7,603 bases of DNA from Chloroflexota bacterium. Lineage in GTDB: Bacteria > Chloroflexota > Dehalococcoidia > SZUA-161. Under the pieces are notes generated by a model. The model was not told the origin of the DNA. It was given only the letters and a program-made list of their open reading frames with translations, and made no database searches. The translations under genes and the position numbers were made by a program. Position 1 is the stretch's first letter, and each line of letters begins with the position of its first letter. Positions 5,429 through 7,603 of this stretch are shown piece after piece. The stretch lies in assembly GCA_016865955.1 (NCBI GenBank), contig VGNW01000106.1, positions 1-7,603 on the forward strand, in the 5' to 3' direction.

Positions 5429-6331
5429 ATGGCACCAAAGTCAAAGAAACTGACCAACCCCAAGGCAATCGACATGGAATGCCTGATGTGCACCAAAGAA
5501 GGTGCGCTCAGCAAGGACCCCGCGTTTGTTGAGATGCTGGCTGCATATTTCAAGACACTGGGGTTGCGCGAAAAGACCGAGGGCGAAATGGCGCAGGACT
5601 GGCGCGATGCCGGCGTCCAGGTGGTAATTATGAGCCAAACCCATAAATTGTTCGGCTTTACCGAGTTTGAGCAGATACAAGAAAGGCACAACTATATAGG
5701 CCAGCTCAAGAAGGACTACCCGGATGTCGTGCTGGGCTTCTGGGTCGGACTTCAACCCGATCTTCTCGGAATCTGGAAGTGTTTAAAAGAAGTCGAGAGA
5801 TGCATCAAGGATCTAGGAAGCTTCGGCGTTTTCGTTTCCGGAATGCAAGGGACTCCAGCCAACGACAAGATGTGGTGGCCCTTCTACGACCTGTGCCAGG
5901 ATGCCGGTGTGCCCATTAAGATTTCAGTCGGCGCAACTGCCGGCGGCGCGGGGCAGGGCGGTGGAATGGGCATAAAGCTTTCAACTGAGAAACCGATCCC
6001 GAATATAGACGATGTCGCCGCTTTGTTCCCCAATCTGACGGTAATAGGACATCATTACCCCTTCCCCTGGATAGATGAGATGGTAGCAATAATGATTCAC
6101 AAGAACAATGTCTACTGCGAGGTACACGGCTGGCGTCCCAAGTATTTCCATGACAACTTCAGGAGAGAATTAAACACCCGTGTCAGGAACAAAATTATGT
6201 TCGGCTCGGATTACCCCTTCTTCCCCTATGCCACGCTGTTCGAAGACTGGGAGGCGAGCAACTACAAGCCCGAGGTGCTGCAAAACGTATATCTCAACAC
6301 AGCCCGCAAGATACTGGGGCTGGGAAAATAA
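5429..6331 (+). CDS. Amidohydrolase-2 (ACMSD-like) family protein with degenerate metal site
   Basis: The 300-residue protein has the TIM-barrel pattern of the amidohydrolase-2 family (PF04909), whose members hydrolyse, hydrate or decarboxylate small acids using a metal ion. Recognisable parts are AIDMECL (13-19) at the usual first-strand position, FYDLCQDAGVPIKISVG (152-168), FPNLTVIGHHYPFPW (200-214), KIMFGSDYPFFPY (255-267) and a closing NVYLNTARKILGLGK (286-300). His208 and Asp261 are retained. The first-strand HxH is instead Glu17-x-Leu19, and the later strand His is Ser166, so three of the usual ligands appear lost. A glycine-rich AGGAGQGGGMG insertion (171-181) follows that strand. A strong AAGGAGGA lies before the ATG. 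No signal peptide or membrane segment is seen. It may be a catalytically altered or non-enzymatic member; the reaction is unknown. Confidence 0.8.
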   Translation: MAPKSKKLTNPKAIDMECLMCTKEGALSKDPAFVEMLAAYFKTLGLREKTEGEMAQDWRDAGVQVVIMSQTHKLFGFTEFEQIQERHNYIGQLKKDYPDVVLGFWVGLQPDLLGIWKCLKEVERCIKDLGSFGVFVSGMQGTPANDKMWWPFYDLCQDAGVPIKISVGATAGGAGQGGGMGIKLSTEKPIPNIDDVAALFPNLTVIGHHYPFPWIDEMVAIMIHKNNVYCEVHGWRPKYFHDNFRRELNTRVRNKIMFGSDYPFFPYATLFEDWEASNYKPEVLQNVYLNTARKILGLGK

Positions 6332-6354
6332 CCAGACGACTAAACTGGGGTGGT

Positions 6355-6372
6355 CTGGAGCATCTGCTCCAG
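6355..6372 (+). repeat. Perfect short hairpin after the amidohydrolase-like gene
   Basis: CTGGAG and CTCCAG flank CATCTG, with CA/TG also able to pair, so the stem reaches eight pairs. It competes with another stem, CCAGAC (6332-6337) with GTCTGG (6353-6358). No T-run follows, so a terminator call is not supported. Confidence 0.55.
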
Positions 6373-6392
6373 CGTTATAGCCAGAATCTGTA

Positions 6393-6445
6393 GGTCGGGT
6401 TTCCTAACCCGACCAATCGTGAGCAGGCAGGTTAGGAAACCTGCC
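6393..6445. repeat. Mirrored pair of perfect stem-loops (REP-like intergenic element)
   Basis: The first hairpin (6393-6414) has a perfect nine-pair stem GGTCGGGTT/AACCCGACC with loop TCCT. The second (6426-6445) has a perfect eight-pair stem GGCAGGTT/AACCTGCC with loop AGGA. The cores GGTTTCCTAACC and GGTTAGGAAACC are exact reverse complements, so the two units are inverted copies and their loops are complementary. The element ends nine bases before the ribosome binding site of the next gene. Its compact, self-complementary form resembles dispersed repetitive extragenic palindromes. Confidence 0.85.
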
Positions 6446-6464
6446 CTTGAAACGGAGGTTTCAA

Positions 6465-7603
6465 ATGGAATTCAGTTTCACGCCGGAACAGGAGCAACTG
6501 CGCAAAGAAGTAAGAGCGCTGCTGCAAAAAGAGGTCACAGAGGAAGCAAGGCTCGACTTCAAATATGACCGCCCGTACAGCGCCGATACCTGGAGGCTGC
6601 TGCGCAAGCTGGGCGAGAAGGGCTGGCTCTGCCCGCTCTATCCCAAAGAGTGGGGGGGCATGGCAGCCTCTCCGCTGGACAACTATGTCATTCAGGATGA
6701 GCTGTCCATGGCTTTCGCCCCGACTCCCTTCGCCGTGATCAGCGCTATGGTGGTAGGACCCACACTGCTGATACATGGCAACGAGGAGCAGAAAAAGAAA
6801 TACCTGCCCATGATAGCGCACGGCGAGGTCGAGTTCTCCATGGGCTACACCGAGCCGGGGTCAGGCTCAGACCTCGCCTCGCTCAGCCTCAAGGCGGAGG
6901 ACAAAGGCGATTACTTCCTGCTCAACGGGCAGAAGATGTTCAGCACCAAGGCTGACTTCGCCCACTACGGCTGGGTGGCAGCCCGAACCGACATGGAGAA
7001 CCCTAAGAAGCATAAAGGCATCTCGCTTTTCATCATAGACCTCAAGAATACCAAAGGTCTCACCATCCGCCCCATATATAACATGAGCGGCTATCATTCC
7101 ACCGAGGTTTTCTACGACGATGTCAAAGTCCCCAAGGAGAACCTGGTCGGTGACTTGAATAACGGCTTCTTCATCATAGGTGCTGCGCTGCTATTCGAAC
7201 GGGCAGTCACGGTAAGCGGATTCCATCGCGCGCTGGAGAAGCTCACAGAGTATGTGAAGGAGACCAAACGCAACGGCAAGCCGCTGTCAGCCGACCCCCT
7301 GATCAGGCACAAGCTCGCTGAGATGGAGATGAAGTTCGCCGTGACCAGGGTCCTGTCTTACCGTCTCTCCTGGATGCAGGTGCATAAGATGTTCACACTT
7401 ACCGAGGTCGCCATAACCAAGTTGCTCAGCACTGAGACGGTTTACGACCTGGCACATACCGGCATGCAGATACTGGGACACTACGGCGAGCTCGTGCCCG
7501 GCTCGAGGTGGGCAGAGCTTCAGGGGTGGTTTGCCCATATGTACCAGGAGGCGCCGCACTATAAGATTGCCGGCGGCACTTCGGAGATTCAGAGACAGAT
7601 TCT
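6465..7603 (+). CDS. Acyl-CoA dehydrogenase family protein (3' end missing)
   Basis: FAD enzyme that introduces an alpha,beta double bond into an acyl-CoA thioester, passing electrons to an electron-transfer flavoprotein. The frame is open from ATG 6465 to the window edge, 379 residues; only about 15-25 residues seem missing. The helical N-terminal domain starts MEFSFTPEQEQLRKEVRALL and contains LCPLYPKEWGG (55-65). The middle beta domain starts at MGYTEPGSGSDLASL (126-140), the flavin and substrate loop. The C-terminal helical domain ends with HYKIAGGTSEIQRQI (365-379), which binds FAD. The Glu of medium-chain enzymes (E in EGT) is Gly370 here; Glu245 in LLFERAVTVSG lies where isovaleryl-CoA dehydrogenase keeps its base on helix G. 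GGAGG (6454-6458) sits six bases before the ATG. The context suggests action on the thioester made by the upstream CoA-transferases. Confidence 0.93.
   Translation, partial: MEFSFTPEQEQLRKEVRALLQKEVTEEARLDFKYDRPYSADTWRLLRKLGEKGWLCPLYPKEWGGMAASPLDNYVIQDELSMAFAPTPFAVISAMVVGPTLLIHGNEEQKKKYLPMIAHGEVEFSMGYTEPGSGSDLASLSLKAEDKGDYFLLNGQKMFSTKADFAHYGWVAARTDMENPKKHKGISLFIIDLKNTKGLTIRPIYNMSGYHSTEVFYDDVKVPKENLVGDLNNGFFIIGAALLFERAVTVSGFHRALEKLTEYVKETKRNGKPLSADPLIRHKLAEMEMKFAVTRVLSYRLSWMQVHKMFTLTEVAITKLLSTETVYDLAHTGMQILGHYGELVPGSRWAELQGWFAHMYQEAPHYKIAGGTSEIQRQI

Noticed and set aside
6180..6568. Short plus-strand frames spanning the gap before the acyl-CoA dehydrogenase
   Set aside because: They are out of frame with the amidohydrolase-like and dehydrogenase genes, run through the hairpin element and show no family pattern.

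Overview
The window is moderately GC-rich bacterial DNA with no RNA genes, CRISPR array or recognisable transposase. Gene content suggests an anaerobic or facultative degrader of organic acids via CoA thioesters. The mix of a Firmicutes-style PyrR attenuator with family III CoA-transferases, an amidohydrolase-like protein and an acyl-CoA dehydrogenase resembles uncultured Chloroflexota (Dehalococcoidia-like) or related lineages. This placement is an inference from gene content, not a proven assignment.

Left part (1-2556, all minus strand). The window opens inside pyrR, which runs off the left edge. Its leader holds a strong sigma70-type promoter, a PyrR-binding hairpin, a mutually exclusive antiterminator, and an intrinsic terminator that also buries the pyrR ribosome binding site. 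Upstream of it in transcription order lies a separate housekeeping pair, acpS and nnr. These are translationally coupled by a 4-base TTGA overlap, nnr starts at TTG, and the pair is read from an extended -10 promoter.

Right part (2602-7603, all plus strand). A divergent promoter precedes four genes that look like one catabolic cluster. The first two are adjacent CaiB/BaiF family III CoA-transferases. The first lacks the usual catalytic aspartate and has four 27-bp in-frame repeats at its N-terminus; the second keeps the aspartate. Next comes an amidohydrolase-2 fold protein that has lost most of the expected metal ligands. Last is an acyl-CoA dehydrogenase cut by the right edge. The two larger gaps in this cluster (5315-5428 and 6332-6464) are filled with hairpin-forming repeats: inverted arrays of TCAGC heptads in the first, and a mirrored pair of perfect stem-loops in the second.

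Working model (inference): the two CoA-transferases form one hetero-oligomeric enzyme that activates a carboxylic acid. The dehydrogenase then desaturates the thioester, and the amidohydrolase-like protein acts on the same or a related intermediate. The substrate cannot be read from the sequence.
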